Shown here: one piece after another, positions 33,032-41,791 of the stretch | How the letters are laid out: every line of letters starts with the position of its first letter | Position numbering within the stretch: position 1 is the first letter of the stretch | From: Dactylosporangium vinaceum | GTDB lineage: Bacteria; Actinomycetota; Actinomycetes; Mycobacteriales; Micromonosporaceae | Direction: 5' to 3' | Assembly (NCBI RefSeq): GCF_019904175.1 | Contig: NZ_CP061913.1 | Span: 1,798,001 to 1,862,000, forward strand | Length of the DNA: 64,000 nucleotides | Made by a program: the position numbers and the translations under genes | The notes under the pieces: generated by a model | The model's input: the letters and a program-made list of their open reading frames with translations, nothing else | Databases searched by the model: none | What the model was told of the DNA's origin: nothing

Positions 33032-34642
33032 ATGACCCTCCCTCCTGATCGCCCGGTGGTGCTGATCGCCGAGGAGCTGGCCCCGTCCGCTCTCGAGGTG
33101 CTCGCCGACGACTACGAGGTCCGTCACATCGACGGCACCGATCGACCCGCCCTGCTGGCCGGCCTCGCCGACGCCAGCGCCGTGATCGTGCGCAGCGCCA
33201 CCCGCATCGACGCCGAGGCTGTCGCCGCGGCCCCCAGGCTCAAGGTCGTCGCCCGCGCGGGCGTCGGCCTCGACAACGTCGACGTGCCCGCCGCGACCGC
33301 GCGCGGCGTCATGGTCGTCAACGCGCCGACGTCGAACATCGTCTCCGCGGCCGAGCAGGCCGTCGCCCTCCTGCTCGCCGTCGCCCGCAACACCGCCGCC
33401 GCGTCCGCCGCGCTCAAGGCGGGGGAGTGGAAGCGCTCGAAGTACACAGGCGTCGAGCTGAGCGGCAAGGTCGTCGGCGTGGTCGGGCTCGGCCGCATCG
33501 GCGTGCTCTTCGCCCAGCGGATGGCCGCGTTCGGGGTGCGGCTCGTCGCCTACGACCCGTACGTGCAGCCGGCCCGGGCCGCGGCTCTGGGGGTACGACT
33601 GCTGGGCCTTGACGAACTGCTCAAGGAGAGCGACTTCATCTCGATCCACCTGCCCAAGACGCCGGAGACGGTCGGGCTCATCGGCGTGCGCGAGCTCGGC
33701 CTCGTGAAGCCGGGCGTGCGGATCATCAACGCGGCCCGCGGCGGCCTCGTCGACGAGCAGGCCCTGGCCGACGCGATCGCCGACGGGCGGGTGGCGGGGG
33801 CGGGTATCGACGTGTACAGCAAGGAGCCGTGCGTGGCCTCGCCGCTGTTCGCGTTCGACAGCGTCGTGGCCACCCCGCACCTGGGCGCCTCCACGGTCGA
33901 GGCACAGGACAAGGCCGGGCTGGCCGTCGCCCGCTCGGTCAAGCTGGCCCTCGACGGCGAGTTCGTCCCCGATGCGGTGAACGTGCAGGCCGGCGGCGTG
34001 GTCGCGGAGGAGGTGCGCCCGCTGCTGCCGCTCGCGGAGAAGCTCGGCGCCGTGTTCACCGCGGTCGCCGGCGGCATCGCGTCGGCGGTGACCGTCGAGG
34101 TGCACGGCGAGGTGGCCAAGCACGACGTGTCGGTCCTGAAGCTGGCCGCCACGAAAGGGTTGTTCGGCAGCGTGGTCGCGGAGCAGGTGACGTACGTCAA
34201 CGCCCCGCATCTGGCGGCCGACCGCGGGGTCGAGGTAGCACTCGCGGTCTTCACCGACTCATCCGACCAGCCCAACCTGGTGACCGTGCGTGGAGCCCTG
34301 CCGGACGGGCGGGTAGCCTCGGTATCCGGTACGTATGTCGCGGGCCCGCGCGAGGCGCTGAAGCTGACCGAGATCGACGGCTTCAGTCTCGAGCTGGCGG
34401 CCGACGGCGTGCTGCTGTTCTTCCGCTACGCCGACCGCCCCGGCGTGGTGGGCACGGTGGGGTCGATACTGGGTTCGGCGGGGGTCAACATCGCCGCGAT
34501 GCAGGTCGCCCGGCGCAAGGCCGGCGGGGAGGCGCTCATGACGCTGACCGTCGATCAGGTGGTGGCCGCGGACCTGCTCGGCGAGGCCGGGCAGGCGATC
34601 GGGGCCACCGCGGCGAGCACGGCGGACCTGTCCGTCGGCTAG
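33032..34642 (+). CDS. serA: D-3-phosphoglycerate dehydrogenase
   Basis: A 536-residue enzyme oxidising 3-phosphoglycerate to 3-phosphohydroxypyruvate, first step of serine synthesis. The long actinobacterial form is present: catalytic/Rossmann domains with VVARAGVGLDNVD, VVGLGRIGVLFAQRM, INAARGGLVDEQAL and ATPHLGASTVEAQ, then the allosteric substrate-binding domain and a C-terminal ACT domain (FFRYADRPGVVGTVGSILGSAGVNIAAMQVAR) for serine feedback. The ATG at 33032 is chosen at the onset of conserved sequence (PVVLIAEELAPSALEVL). A strong terminator follows. Confidence 0.96.
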   Translation: MTLPPDRPVVLIAEELAPSALEVLADDYEVRHIDGTDRPALLAGLADASAVIVRSATRIDAEAVAAAPRLKVVARAGVGLDNVDVPAATARGVMVVNAPTSNIVSAAEQAVALLLAVARNTAAASAALKAGEWKRSKYTGVELSGKVVGVVGLGRIGVLFAQRMAAFGVRLVAYDPYVQPARAAALGVRLLGLDELLKESDFISIHLPKTPETVGLIGVRELGLVKPGVRIINAARGGLVDEQALADAIADGRVAGAGIDVYSKEPCVASPLFAFDSVVATPHLGASTVEAQDKAGLAVARSVKLALDGEFVPDAVNVQAGGVVAEEVRPLLPLAEKLGAVFTAVAGGIASAVTVEVHGEVAKHDVSVLKLAATKGLFGSVVAEQVTYVNAPHLAADRGVEVALAVFTDSSDQPNLVTVRGALPDGRVASVSGTYVAGPREALKLTEIDGFSLELAADGVLLFFRYADRPGVVGTVGSILGSAGVNIAAMQVARRKAGGEALMTLTVDQVVAADLLGEAGQAIGATAASTADLSVG

Positions 34643-34657
34643 GGACTTTCCTCTCAC

Positions 34658-34699
34658 GAGGGTGGGGAGCGTGGCGGCGCTCCCCACCCTCATTTCTTT
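34658..34699 (+). terminator. Terminator after serA
   Basis: Fourteen-base-pair perfect stem (34658-34671 with 34678-34691; arm GAGGGTGGGGAGCG), six-base loop and a T-rich tail ATTTCTTT. Canonical intrinsic terminator. Confidence 0.9.
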
Positions 34700-34785
34700 C
34701 CCCGCGGTCTCATTGGACGGGACACGCGTCCACCAATTAGGACGGCGGCGTACGGTTAACGCGGTCTGAGGAGAGGGGTCCAGAG

Positions 34786-35814
34786 GTGGCGAAGATCGCG
34801 GTGGTGGCCGGGGACGGCATCGGCACCGAGGTGGTGGCGCAGGCGCTGAAGGTGCTGCGCGTGGTCCTGCCCGGCGTCGAGACGACCGACTACGACCTGG
34901 GCGCCGCCCGGTACAACCGCACCGGCGAGGTCCTGCCCGACAGCGTCCTGGAGGAGCTGCGCGGCCACGACGCCATCCTGCTCGGCGCGGTCGGCGACCC
35001 CAGCGTCCCGCCGGGTGTGCTGGAGCGGGGCCTGCTGCTGAAGCTGCGCTTCGACTTCGACCAGTACGTCAACCTGCGCCCCTCGCGCCTGTGGCCGGGC
35101 ACGACAAGCCCGCTGGCCGGGGTGAAGCCGGGCGAGATCGACCTCGTCGTCGTCCGCGAGGGCACCGAGGGCCTCTACGTCGGCGCCGGCGGCAACCTGC
35201 ACCCGGGCACCGCGGCCGAGGTCGCCACCGAGGAGAGCCTCAACACCCGCCACGGCGTCGAGCGGGTCATCCGCGACGCGTTCGGCCGGGCGGCCAAGCG
35301 CCCCCGCCGCAAGGTGACGCTCGTCCACAAGACAAACGTGCTCACCCACGCCGGCGGCCTGTGGGCCCGCACCTTCAACGCGGTCAAGGCCGAGTTCCCG
35401 GACATCGAGACCGAATACCAGCACGTCGACGCGGCCGCGATGTTCCTGGTCAGCAACCCGCAGCGCTACGACGTGGTCGTCACCGACAACCTGTTCGGCG
35501 ACATCCTCACCGACATCGCCGCCGCCGTCACGGGCGGCATCGGGCTGGCCGCGAGCGGCTCCATCAACCCGGAGCGGGCGCACCCGTCAATGTTCGAGCC
35601 GGTGCACGGCTCGGCCCCCGACATCGCGGGCAAGGGCGTCGCCGACCCGTCGGCCGCCGTGCTCTCCACCGCGCTGCTGCTCGACCACCTCGGCCACCCC
35701 GAGGCGGCGGCGAAGGTCACCGAGGCCGTCGGCAACGAGGTCGCGGCCCGCACGCCCGGCTCGGCCATCTCCACCGAGGCCATCGGCGATCGTCTCGCGA
35801 CAGCTGTCGCGTAG
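34786..35814 (+). CDS. leuB: 3-isopropylmalate dehydrogenase
   Basis: A 342-residue NAD-dependent decarboxylating dehydrogenase of leucine synthesis. Motifs: [37 protein letters not shown], the loop arginine region [19 protein letters not shown], and the NAD motif [16 protein letters not shown]. In organisms using citramalate synthase it also acts on the erythro-beta-methylmalate intermediate of isoleucine synthesis (established for this pathway; inferred here from cimA nearby). The GTG start has a GAGGAGAGGGG ribosome site. Confidence 0.95.
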   Translation: MAKIAVVAGDGIGTEVVAQALKVLRVVLPGVETTDYDLGAARYNRTGEVLPDSVLEELRGHDAILLGAVGDPSVPPGVLERGLLLKLRFDFDQYVNLRPSRLWPGTTSPLAGVKPGEIDLVVVREGTEGLYVGAGGNLHPGTAAEVATEESLNTRHGVERVIRDAFGRAAKRPRRKVTLVHKTNVLTHAGGLWARTFNAVKAEFPDIETEYQHVDAAAMFLVSNPQRYDVVVTDNLFGDILTDIAAAVTGGIGLAASGSINPERAHPSMFEPVHGSAPDIAGKGVADPSAAVLSTALLLDHLGHPEAAAKVTEAVGNEVAARTPGSAISTEAIGDRLATAVA

Positions 35815-35848
35815 ATCCTGCGAATTGAACGTCCGTTCGGGTAGGTTG

Positions 35849-35896
35849 GCGGCACGGCACGGCGAATGATGAGCGTGCCGCTCCTACCTTTTTTGT
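35849..35896 (+). terminator. Hairpin with T-tract between leuB and ilvE
   Basis: Eight-base-pair stem GCGGCACG/CGTGCCGC (35849-35856, 35874-35881), 17-base loop, then TCCTACCTTTTTTG. It may terminate leuB transcripts or attenuate readthrough into ilvE, whose ribosome site begins just after the T-tract. Confidence 0.5.
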
Positions 35897-35906
35897 GGAG
35901 GCGTGC

Positions 35907-37004
35907 ATGAACGGCGGTGAAACGCTCGATTTCGAGATTCGTCGGAACCCGCAGCCCGTAGCCGCCGCGGAGCGATCCGCGCTGCTGGCCAACCCGGGCT
36001 TCGGCCGGATCTTCACCGATCACATGGTGACCGTTCGCTATGCCGAGGGCAAAGGCTGGTACGACGCGCGGGTCGAACCCCGCGGGCCGATCGCGATGGA
36101 CCCGGCGACCGCGGTGCTGCACTACGCGCAGGAAATCTTCGAGGGGCTCAAGGCATACCGCACGGCCGACGGCGGCGTGAGCATGTTCCGCCCCGAGGCC
36201 AACGCGGCCCGGTTCCGCAGCTCCGCGCAGCGCCTGGCGATGGCTCCGGTGCCGGAGCGGCTCTTCATCGACTCCCTGGAGGCGCTCATCCGCGTCGACC
36301 AGGACTGGGTGCCGACCGACCCGGAGGGCAGCCTCTACCTGCGGCCCTTCCAGTACGCCAGCGAGGTCTTCCTGGGCGTGAAGCCGTCGTCGGAGTACCT
36401 CTTCCTGATCATCGCCTCGCCCGTCGGCAACTACTTCAAGGGCGGCGTCCAGCCGGTCAAGGTCTGGGTCTCGCGCGACTACACGCGGGCCGCCCCGGGC
36501 GGGACCGGCGCCGCGAAGTGCGGCGGCAACTACGCCGCGAGCCTCGTGGCCCAGGCCGAGGCGATGGAGCACGGCTGCGACCAGGTCGTCTTCCTCGACG
36601 CGGTCGAGCGGAAGTACGTCGAGGAGCTCGGCGGCATGAACGTGTTCTACGTCTTCGACGACGGCTCGATCACGACGCCGCCGCTGACCGGCTCGATCCT
36701 GCCCGGCATCACCCGCGAGTCGGTCCTGCGGCTGGCCGCGGACCGGGGCCACGCGGTGCGCGAGGAGCAGTACTCGTACGAGCAGTGGCGTGCCGACGCC
36801 GCCTCGGGCCGCCTGCGCGAGGCGTTCGCGTGCGGCACCGCGGCCGTGGTCACGCCGATCGGGACGGTCCGCGACGGCGACGGCGAGTTCACGGTCGGCT
36901 CCGGCGAGGCCGGCGAGACGACGATGGCGCTGCGGGAGCAGCTCGTGGCGATCCAGCGGGGCACGGCCCCGGACCCGCACGGCTGGGTGCACCGGGTCCT
37001 GTAA
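35907..37004 (+). CDS. ilvE: Branched-chain amino acid aminotransferase
   Basis: A 365-residue fold-type IV PLP aminotransferase performing the last step of valine, leucine and isoleucine synthesis. The PLP lysine lies in GAAKCGGNYAASL; GLKAYRTADG, FLDAVERKYVEELGGMNVFYV and LTGSILPGITRESVL are family hallmarks. A GGAGG ribosome site at about 35897-35901 fixes the ATG at 35907 rather than the in-frame GTG at 35895, which would overlap that site. Confidence 0.95.
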   Translation: MNGGETLDFEIRRNPQPVAAAERSALLANPGFGRIFTDHMVTVRYAEGKGWYDARVEPRGPIAMDPATAVLHYAQEIFEGLKAYRTADGGVSMFRPEANAARFRSSAQRLAMAPVPERLFIDSLEALIRVDQDWVPTDPEGSLYLRPFQYASEVFLGVKPSSEYLFLIIASPVGNYFKGGVQPVKVWVSRDYTRAAPGGTGAAKCGGNYAASLVAQAEAMEHGCDQVVFLDAVERKYVEELGGMNVFYVFDDGSITTPPLTGSILPGITRESVLRLAADRGHAVREEQYSYEQWRADAASGRLREAFACGTAAVVTPIGTVRDGDGEFTVGSGEAGETTMALREQLVAIQRGTAPDPHGWVHRVL

Positions 37005-37016
37005 CAGCGCGTTCAC

Positions 37017-37049
37017 AGCGGCGCCGGTTTACGCGTCCGGCGCCGCTTT
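37017..37049. terminator. Bidirectional hairpin after ilvE
   Basis: Eleven-base-pair stem (37017-37027 with 37037-37047, arm AGCGGCGCCGG), nine-base loop and TTTG tail. It lies between ilvE and a convergent small gene. Confidence 0.78.
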
Positions 37050-37069
37050 GCACAAATCCGGCAAAGACC

Positions 37070-37336
37070 CTACGCCGACCAGCGGCCGAGGTTGGAGTTG
37101 CGGACCGCGGCCGGGCGGCCACCGCGCACGTGCCGGTCGTAGGCCAGCTGCAGCGCCTCATCGGCCAGCTGCGCGTCCGCGCACGGCCAGAACGCCTTGC
37201 ACTCGCAGAAGTTGTCGGTCCGCGGCCGGTGCGCGTCGTGCAGCGCCCGGGCGACCCGCCACAGCATCGGATCGGCACAGCCGAGGGGAGGGTCGAGCGG
37301 CGGCTCGGCCGGTTCGCGCGGAACTCCGTCGTCCAT
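37070..37336 (-). CDS. Small conserved actinobacterial protein with CxC...C motif
   Basis: An 88-residue protein: an acidic/proline-rich start, then MLWRVARALHDAHRPRTDNFCECKAFWPCADAQLADEALQLAYDRHV. The three-cysteine motif CECKAFWPC suggests metal binding or a redox site. Similar small proteins are frequent in actinomycetes but I know no function. The ATG at 37336 is supported by a GGAGAG ribosome site. It is convergent with ilvE. Confidence 0.68.
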   Translation of the reverse strand: MDDGVPREPAEPPLDPPLGCADPMLWRVARALHDAHRPRTDNFCECKAFWPCADAQLADEALQLAYDRHVRGGRPAAVRNSNLGRWSA

Positions 37337-37568
37337 GATCTCTCCCCAGGAAACGTGCACTGCCCGTACTGATCCATACGGTAGACGTCCGGCCGGTTCG
37401 ACCACAGACACGTTGTGCGCAACTTGCACGGGCGGATGAGGCCAATTGCAGCGGGTACAGCGCACCGGGTACCGAATGCGAAGCAACACCCGCGCGATGC
37501 GCACAGGTCCGGAAAATGCGTACGGGTGCCGGGGCCGCCACCCCGACACCCGTACAAGAGGAAAGCTC

Positions 37569-38099
37569 CTAGAAGGAAGCCGCCTCTGCATCGAGGGTTA
37601 CCGCCAGCGCGTGAACAACCGCGGCGACGCGCAACACCTCGTCGACCACTTCGCGGGACACCCCTGCACCACGAAGTGATCTTTCGTGCGATTCCAGGCA
37701 CACCCCGCACCCGGTGATCGCGGATACTGCCACTGACCACGCCTCGACGTCGGCGGCGCCGACCCCGGGCGTGGAGGAGACCTGGCGGCGCAGACGCGCG
37801 GGCAGGCCCTCGAACGCCTCGTCACCGATCAGGTGCTTGGCGCGGAAGTAGATGTTGTGGATGGCCATCCGCGACGCGACGGCCTTCGCGGCCTCGATCG
37901 CCTCCGGCTTGAGCCGGTCCCCGGCCTCCGCGGCGACCGCGCGGATCACCGTCGCGCTGCGGGTCGTCATCGCGCAGGCGAGCACGGCGCCCCACAGCTG
38001 CTGCTCGCTGAGCAGGTCCGTGGCGAGGACGGAGTCGAGGTTGAGCCGAAGATCCCGCGCGTACGGCGGAACCGCCGCCTTCAGCGTCTCGATGCTCAC
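37569..38099 (-). CDS. ahpD: Alkyl hydroperoxide reductase AhpD / carboxymuconolactone decarboxylase family
   Basis: A 176-residue all-helical protein with the CxxC redox centre GCGVCLESHERSLRGAG in the C-terminal half, matching AhpD, the thioredoxin-like partner that reduces AhpC in mycobacteria. Length and the flanking Glu and His residues of the proton relay agree with AhpD. No ahpC is adjacent in this window, so its partner must be elsewhere or it may act on other substrates. It is divergent from the cimA leader. Confidence 0.9.
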   Translation of the reverse strand: MSIETLKAAVPPYARDLRLNLDSVLATDLLSEQQLWGAVLACAMTTRSATVIRAVAAEAGDRLKPEAIEAAKAVASRMAIHNIYFRAKHLIGDEAFEGLPARLRRQVSSTPGVGAADVEAWSVAVSAITGCGVCLESHERSLRGAGVSREVVDEVLRVAAVVHALAVTLDAEAASF

Positions 38100-38286
38100 T
38101 TCCCCACCCCCTCACCATCGGTGATCGACGTTCCCGATCGGGCGCGCCGTCCTGCGTGGCTCCAACAGTGACCGACGCTCGTTACAAGGACGTGACGAAC
38201 AGGGTGAATCGTGAAGCAGATCACGCCCGATCTCAAAATCCGGAATCACGTGCCACGGACGGCCCACGCGTGGCAAGCTACCGAAC

Positions 38287-38313
38287 GTGACTCGGCTCAT
38301 TATTGGCCCCTAG
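38287..38313 (+). CDS. cimA leader peptide
   Basis: An eight-residue ORF (GTG start, MTRLIIGP) carrying consecutive Leu-Ile-Ile codons, located 30 nt before a strong intrinsic terminator in the long cimA leader. Isoleucine is the end product that citramalate synthase feeds, so stalling at the Ile codons would be an appropriate signal. Resembles the ilvB leader in ending with LII-type codons close to the stop. Confidence 0.68.
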   Translation: MTRLIIGP

Positions 38314-38342
38314 CGCGCCCGGCACCCATCCGCCGGACGCGC

Positions 38343-38374
38343 AGACCTCCCGCATTTCGCGGGGGGTCTTTTTG
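38343..38374 (+). terminator. cimA attenuator terminator
   Basis: Eleven-base-pair stem (38343-38353 with 38359-38369; AGACCTCCCGC and complement with one T-G pair), five-base loop and TTTTTG. It lies 90 nt before cimA and directly after the leader peptide, as expected for attenuation. Confidence 0.82.
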
Positions 38375-38400
38375 TTAGCCAGGGTCTTTTTGTTGGCCAG
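38365..38400 (+). repeat. 18-bp tandem duplication spanning the attenuator T-tract
   Basis: Two adjacent copies of GGTCTTTTTGTTAGCCAG (38365-38382) and GGTCTTTTTGTTGGCCAG (38383-38400), one mismatch, followed by GGTC. The first copy includes the right arm end and U-tract of the attenuator; the second adds another T5 run without its own hairpin arm. Confidence 0.9.
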
Positions 38401-38463
38401 GGTCGGTTCGTCGGCCCGAGCACGCCGAGCCCGGCCCCCCATCCCGCCAGAAGGAGCACAGAC

Positions 38464-40077
38464 ATGCAGGTGTACGACACAACGCTGCGCGACGGGGCCC
38501 AGCGCGAGGCGATCAGCTACTCCGTCGTCGACAAGCTCGCGGTCGCCCGCCTGCTCGACGAGTTCGGCGTCGGCTTCATCGAGGGCGGCTGGCCCGGGGC
38601 GATGCCGAAGGACACCGAGTTCTTCCGCCGGGCCCGCACCGAGCTCAACCTCAAGCACGCCGTCTTCGTCGCGTTCGGCGCCACCCGCAAGGCCGGGGTC
38701 CGCGTTCAAGACGACAAGCAGGTCCGGGCGCTGCTCGACGCCGATACCCCGGCCGTCACGCTCGTCGCCAAGTCCGACGTCCGCCACGTCGAACGGGCGC
38801 TGCGCACGACCCGCGAGGAGAACCTCGCGATGGTCCGCGACACCGTCCAGTACTTCGTCTCCGAAGGCCGGCGGGTCTTCCTCGACTGCGAGCATTTCTT
38901 CGACGGGTACCGCTTCGACCCCGACTACACCGCAAGCGTCGCCGCCGCCGCCCTCGCCGCGGGCGCCGAGGCCGCCGTCATGTGCGACACCAACGGCGGC
39001 ATGCTGCCGTCCCTGATCACCCGCACGGTCCTCGAGGTCCGTGACCGCCTCGCCGTCGCGCTCGGGGTCAGCGCCGCCGACGCCGTCGCCCGCCTCGGCA
39101 TCCACTGCCAGAACGACACCTCGTGCGCGGTCGCCAACACCGTCGCCGCGGTCGAGGCCGGCGTACCGCACTTCCAGTGCACCGCCAACGGCTACGGCGA
39201 GCGCCCCGGCAACGCCGACCTGTTCGCCGTCGTCGGCAACCTCCAGCTCAAGCTCGGGATGCCCGTCCTACCGGAGGGCTGCATCGAGCAGATGGTGCGC
39301 GTCTCGCACTCCATCGCCGAGATCGCCAACATCGCACCCGACACCCACCAGGCCTATGTCGGGTCGTCAGCGTTCGCTCACAAGGCGGGCCTGCACGCGA
39401 GCGCGATCAAAGTGGATCCCGTGCTCTACAACCACATCGACCCGGTCGTCGTGGGCAATGACATGCGGATCCTGGTCACCGAGATGGCCGGCCGGGCCAG
39501 CATCGAGCTCAAGGCGCGCGAGCTCGGCGTCGACCTGGCCGGCAATCCGGAGGCCCTGTCCCGGGTCACGAACCGGGTCAAGGAGCTGGAGGCCCGCGGC
39601 TGGTCGTTCGAGGCCGCCGACGCCTCCTTCGAGCTGCTGGCCCGGGCCGAGCTGGCCGGGCACTCCCAGGACGGCGCCATGCCCCGGCCGTTCGCGCTGG
39701 AGTCCTACCGCGTCCTGGTCGAGCACCGCGAGGACGGCGCCGTCGTCTCCGAGGCGACGGTGAAGGTCCGCGTCCGCGGCGAGCGGGTCATCGCCACCGC
39801 CGAGGGCAACGGCCCGGTCAACGCGCTCGACGAGGCGCTGCGGGTGGCGCTGACCAAGCACTACCCGGAGCTGGGCCGGTTCCAGCTGGCCGACTACAAG
39901 GTCCGCATCCTGGAGGGCAGCCAGGGCACCGGCGCCGTCACCCGGGTGCTCGTGGAGACCCACGCGACGGGCGAGGACTGGACCACCGTCGGCGTGCACG
40001 AGAACGTCGTCGAGGCCAGCTGGCAGGCGCTCGTCGACGCCCTCACCTATGGCCTTTCCCACACCGTGCGGGTCTGA
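38464..40077 (+). CDS. cimA: (R)-citramalate synthase
   Basis: A 537-residue DRE-TIM enzyme condensing pyruvate and acetyl-CoA to citramalate, a threonine-independent route to 2-oxobutanoate and isoleucine. It begins MQVYDTTLRDGAQREAISYSVVDKLAVARLLDEFGVGFIEGGWPGAMPKD in type, with HCQNDTSCAVANT, NGYGERPGNAD and HKAGLHASAI (metal and substrate residues) and a C-terminal LeuA dimer/allosteric domain (about 390-537) for feedback. It is closer to the CimA subgroup than to LeuA in length and N-terminus; I cannot exclude an isopropylmalate-synthase-like activity. A 364-nt leader with a leader peptide and terminator precedes it. Confidence 0.92.
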   Translation: MQVYDTTLRDGAQREAISYSVVDKLAVARLLDEFGVGFIEGGWPGAMPKDTEFFRRARTELNLKHAVFVAFGATRKAGVRVQDDKQVRALLDADTPAVTLVAKSDVRHVERALRTTREENLAMVRDTVQYFVSEGRRVFLDCEHFFDGYRFDPDYTASVAAAALAAGAEAAVMCDTNGGMLPSLITRTVLEVRDRLAVALGVSAADAVARLGIHCQNDTSCAVANTVAAVEAGVPHFQCTANGYGERPGNADLFAVVGNLQLKLGMPVLPEGCIEQMVRVSHSIAEIANIAPDTHQAYVGSSAFAHKAGLHASAIKVDPVLYNHIDPVVVGNDMRILVTEMAGRASIELKARELGVDLAGNPEALSRVTNRVKELEARGWSFEAADASFELLARAELAGHSQDGAMPRPFALESYRVLVEHREDGAVVSEATVKVRVRGERVIATAEGNGPVNALDEALRVALTKHYPELGRFQLADYKVRILEGSQGTGAVTRVLVETHATGEDWTTVGVHENVVEASWQALVDALTYGLSHTVRV

Positions 40078-40089
40078 CGTTCGTTGCCG

Positions 40090-40115
40090 TAGGGCCCTCT
40101 TTCGAGGGCCCTACC
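40090..40115. terminator. Bidirectional terminator after cimA
   Basis: Perfect 11-bp stem GTAGGGCCCTC/GAGGGCCCTAC (40090-40100, 40105-40115) with TTTC loop, between cimA and a convergent lipoprotein gene. Confidence 0.82.
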
Positions 40116-40118
40116 GCG

Positions 40119-40607
40119 TTAAGGGCACTTGTTCTGCCGGTAGGCGGTCAGCGCCGCCGCGTCAGGTTCGAACTTCCAAGCCCCGTTCTGGTACTTCACC
40201 GTGCTCTGCCCCGGCGCCGCGCTCGCACCGGTGGGCGGGACGTGCGTCCACTTGATCGTCGCCGTCGAGTCGTTGACCGGCGTCACCGCGGTGACCTGGT
40301 ATTGGCCCTGCTGGCCCGTGCAGGTCGAGACCAGGTCGATGTAGGCGTCCTTGCCGATAGCCGACTTGGCCTCGTCCGTCCACAGGTCCCAGGCACCGGC
40401 CCAGTCGCCCTCCGACAGGTTGTCGAACACCTGCTCGGCGGTCACCTGTGCCGACTGCGCGTCCTGTGGCTGCGCGGTCACCTCCACCGTCGGGCGGTCG
40501 GACGCCGGGTCCGCCTTGTCGCCCTGCTTGTCCGAGCACGCGGCCGCCGCACTCAGGACCAGCGGCACGGCGATGGCGAGCGCGAGGCCGCGAAACGTTC
40601 GTGTCAC
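40119..40607 (-). CDS. Small secreted lipoprotein of unknown function
   Basis: A 162-residue protein with a signal peptide (VTRTFRGLALAIAVPLVLS) and a cysteine after SAAAA that could be a lipobox cysteine. The mature part (VTAEQVFDNLSEGDWAGAWDLWTDEAKSAIGKDAYIDLVSTC...TATIKWTHV...VKYQNGAWKFEPD) looks like an NTF2-like/DUF4878-type domain of the kind found in many actinobacterial lipoproteins. The GTG at 40607 is chosen because it starts the signal; the frame is open much further upstream without support. Function unknown. Confidence 0.75.
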   Translation of the reverse strand: MTRTFRGLALAIAVPLVLSAAAACSDKQGDKADPASDRPTVEVTAQPQDAQSAQVTAEQVFDNLSEGDWAGAWDLWTDEAKSAIGKDAYIDLVSTCTGQQGQYQVTAVTPVNDSTATIKWTHVPPTGASAAPGQSTVKYQNGAWKFEPDAAALTAYRQNKCP

Positions 40608-40710
40608 CCATCTGCTCCAACGTGGTTCCCGTTCGGGCGGGGGCCCGATCCGTACGTGAAGGTACTCCCGGCCAACGAAGCTCGTATAGCCGGAGGTACG
40701 CCTTCGCTTG

Positions 40711-41721
40711 TCAGGCCTTGGGAAGAACCAGCTCGGCGAAGACCGCTTTGTGGTCGCTTTGCGGCATCTGGTGTACGGACACCTTCCCCACGCCGACCCG
40801 CCGGTCCGCCACCACGTGATCGAGCACCACGCCGGGGATGAACCAGCGCTCGTCATACGGCCAGGAGGCGTCGAAGCCGGCGCCGGCGACGTCCGCCGCG
40901 TCGCGGTAGCCGGTGTCGAGCAGCTCCCGGAACTTCTCGTGGTCCAGGGTGGCGTTGAAGTCCCCGAGCAGAAGGCTCACCGCCCCGTCCGGGGTCGCCG
41001 CCGGCTCCAGCGCGATGTCCTTCTCCCAGCAGTGGCTCAGCCGCGAGGACGCGGGCGCGCACGGGTGCACCGACTCGACCCGCACGTCCTTGGCCCCCGG
41101 CACCGCCACCGACGCCCGGGCCTGCCCGAACGTCGACGGGAACTGCCGGTAGCCGAGATCGGTGACCGGGAAGCGGCTGTACACCGCGGAGCCCGTCACG
41201 CCCGGCTTCGGATACGCCACGGCGTTGGGCAGCACGGCCTCCAGCCCGGCCGCGCGCAGCGCCGACTGCGCCTCCGGCGTGTACTCCTGCAGCGCCACGA
41301 GGTCGACGTTCAGCTGCCGGACCAGGCCGACGATCGCGCCCGGGTCCGCGCCGCCGAAGAGCATGTTGACGCTGAGCACCCGCAGCCCCGGCCCGCCCGG
41401 CTCGGGAGAGCTGTCGGAGATCCAGCGGGGCAGGACGCAGGCGGCCAGCGCGACAGTGGCGACGGCGGTGACGACGGCCGGCCAGACCCGCCTGGTCACG
41501 AGGGCCACGAGCAGCGGCACCAGTGAGGCACCCGCGACATAAGGCGTGAAAGCCATCAGTTGTACGGCCGGAAAGCCCGACTCCAGCCCGAAGACCCGCA
41601 TCGCCGCCCAGGCCGCGAACGGCAGCACCAGCAGCCACACCACGGCGCCCCACCACCGGCGGCGCCCGCGCCTGAGCGGCTTCTCGGGCGGCAGACGGAG
41701 CGTGTCTTCCGTGACGGCCAT
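40711..41721 (-). CDS. Membrane-anchored endonuclease/exonuclease/phosphatase family protein
   Basis: A 336-residue protein. Three hydrophobic helices in the first ~105 residues (WWGAVVWLLVLPFAAWAAM, LMAFTPYVAGASLVPLLVALV, VWPAVVTAVATVALAACVL) precede an EEP domain facing outwards, with VLSVNMLFGGADP, ALQEYTPE, LLLGDFNATLDH and DHKAVFAEL, the Asn, Glu, Asp-Asn and Asp-His catalytic motifs. Members cleave phosphodiesters of nucleic acids, lipids or phosphosugars; substrate unknown. Starts ATG 41721, divergent from the Lgt-like gene with a 70-bp gap. Confidence 0.85.
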   Translation of the reverse strand: MAVTEDTLRLPPEKPLRRGRRRWWGAVVWLLVLPFAAWAAMRVFGLESGFPAVQLMAFTPYVAGASLVPLLVALVTRRVWPAVVTAVATVALAACVLPRWISDSSPEPGGPGLRVLSVNMLFGGADPGAIVGLVRQLNVDLVALQEYTPEAQSALRAAGLEAVLPNAVAYPKPGVTGSAVYSRFPVTDLGYRQFPSTFGQARASVAVPGAKDVRVESVHPCAPASSRLSHCWEKDIALEPAATPDGAVSLLLGDFNATLDHEKFRELLDTGYRDAADVAGAGFDASWPYDERWFIPGVVLDHVVADRRVGVGKVSVHQMPQSDHKAVFAELVLPKA

Positions 41722-41791
41722 CCCGCCAGGGTATGGGACCCCCGCAACGCCGGGCGCCTTCGTCACACGATCTTCACGTGTGGATGGCCGG

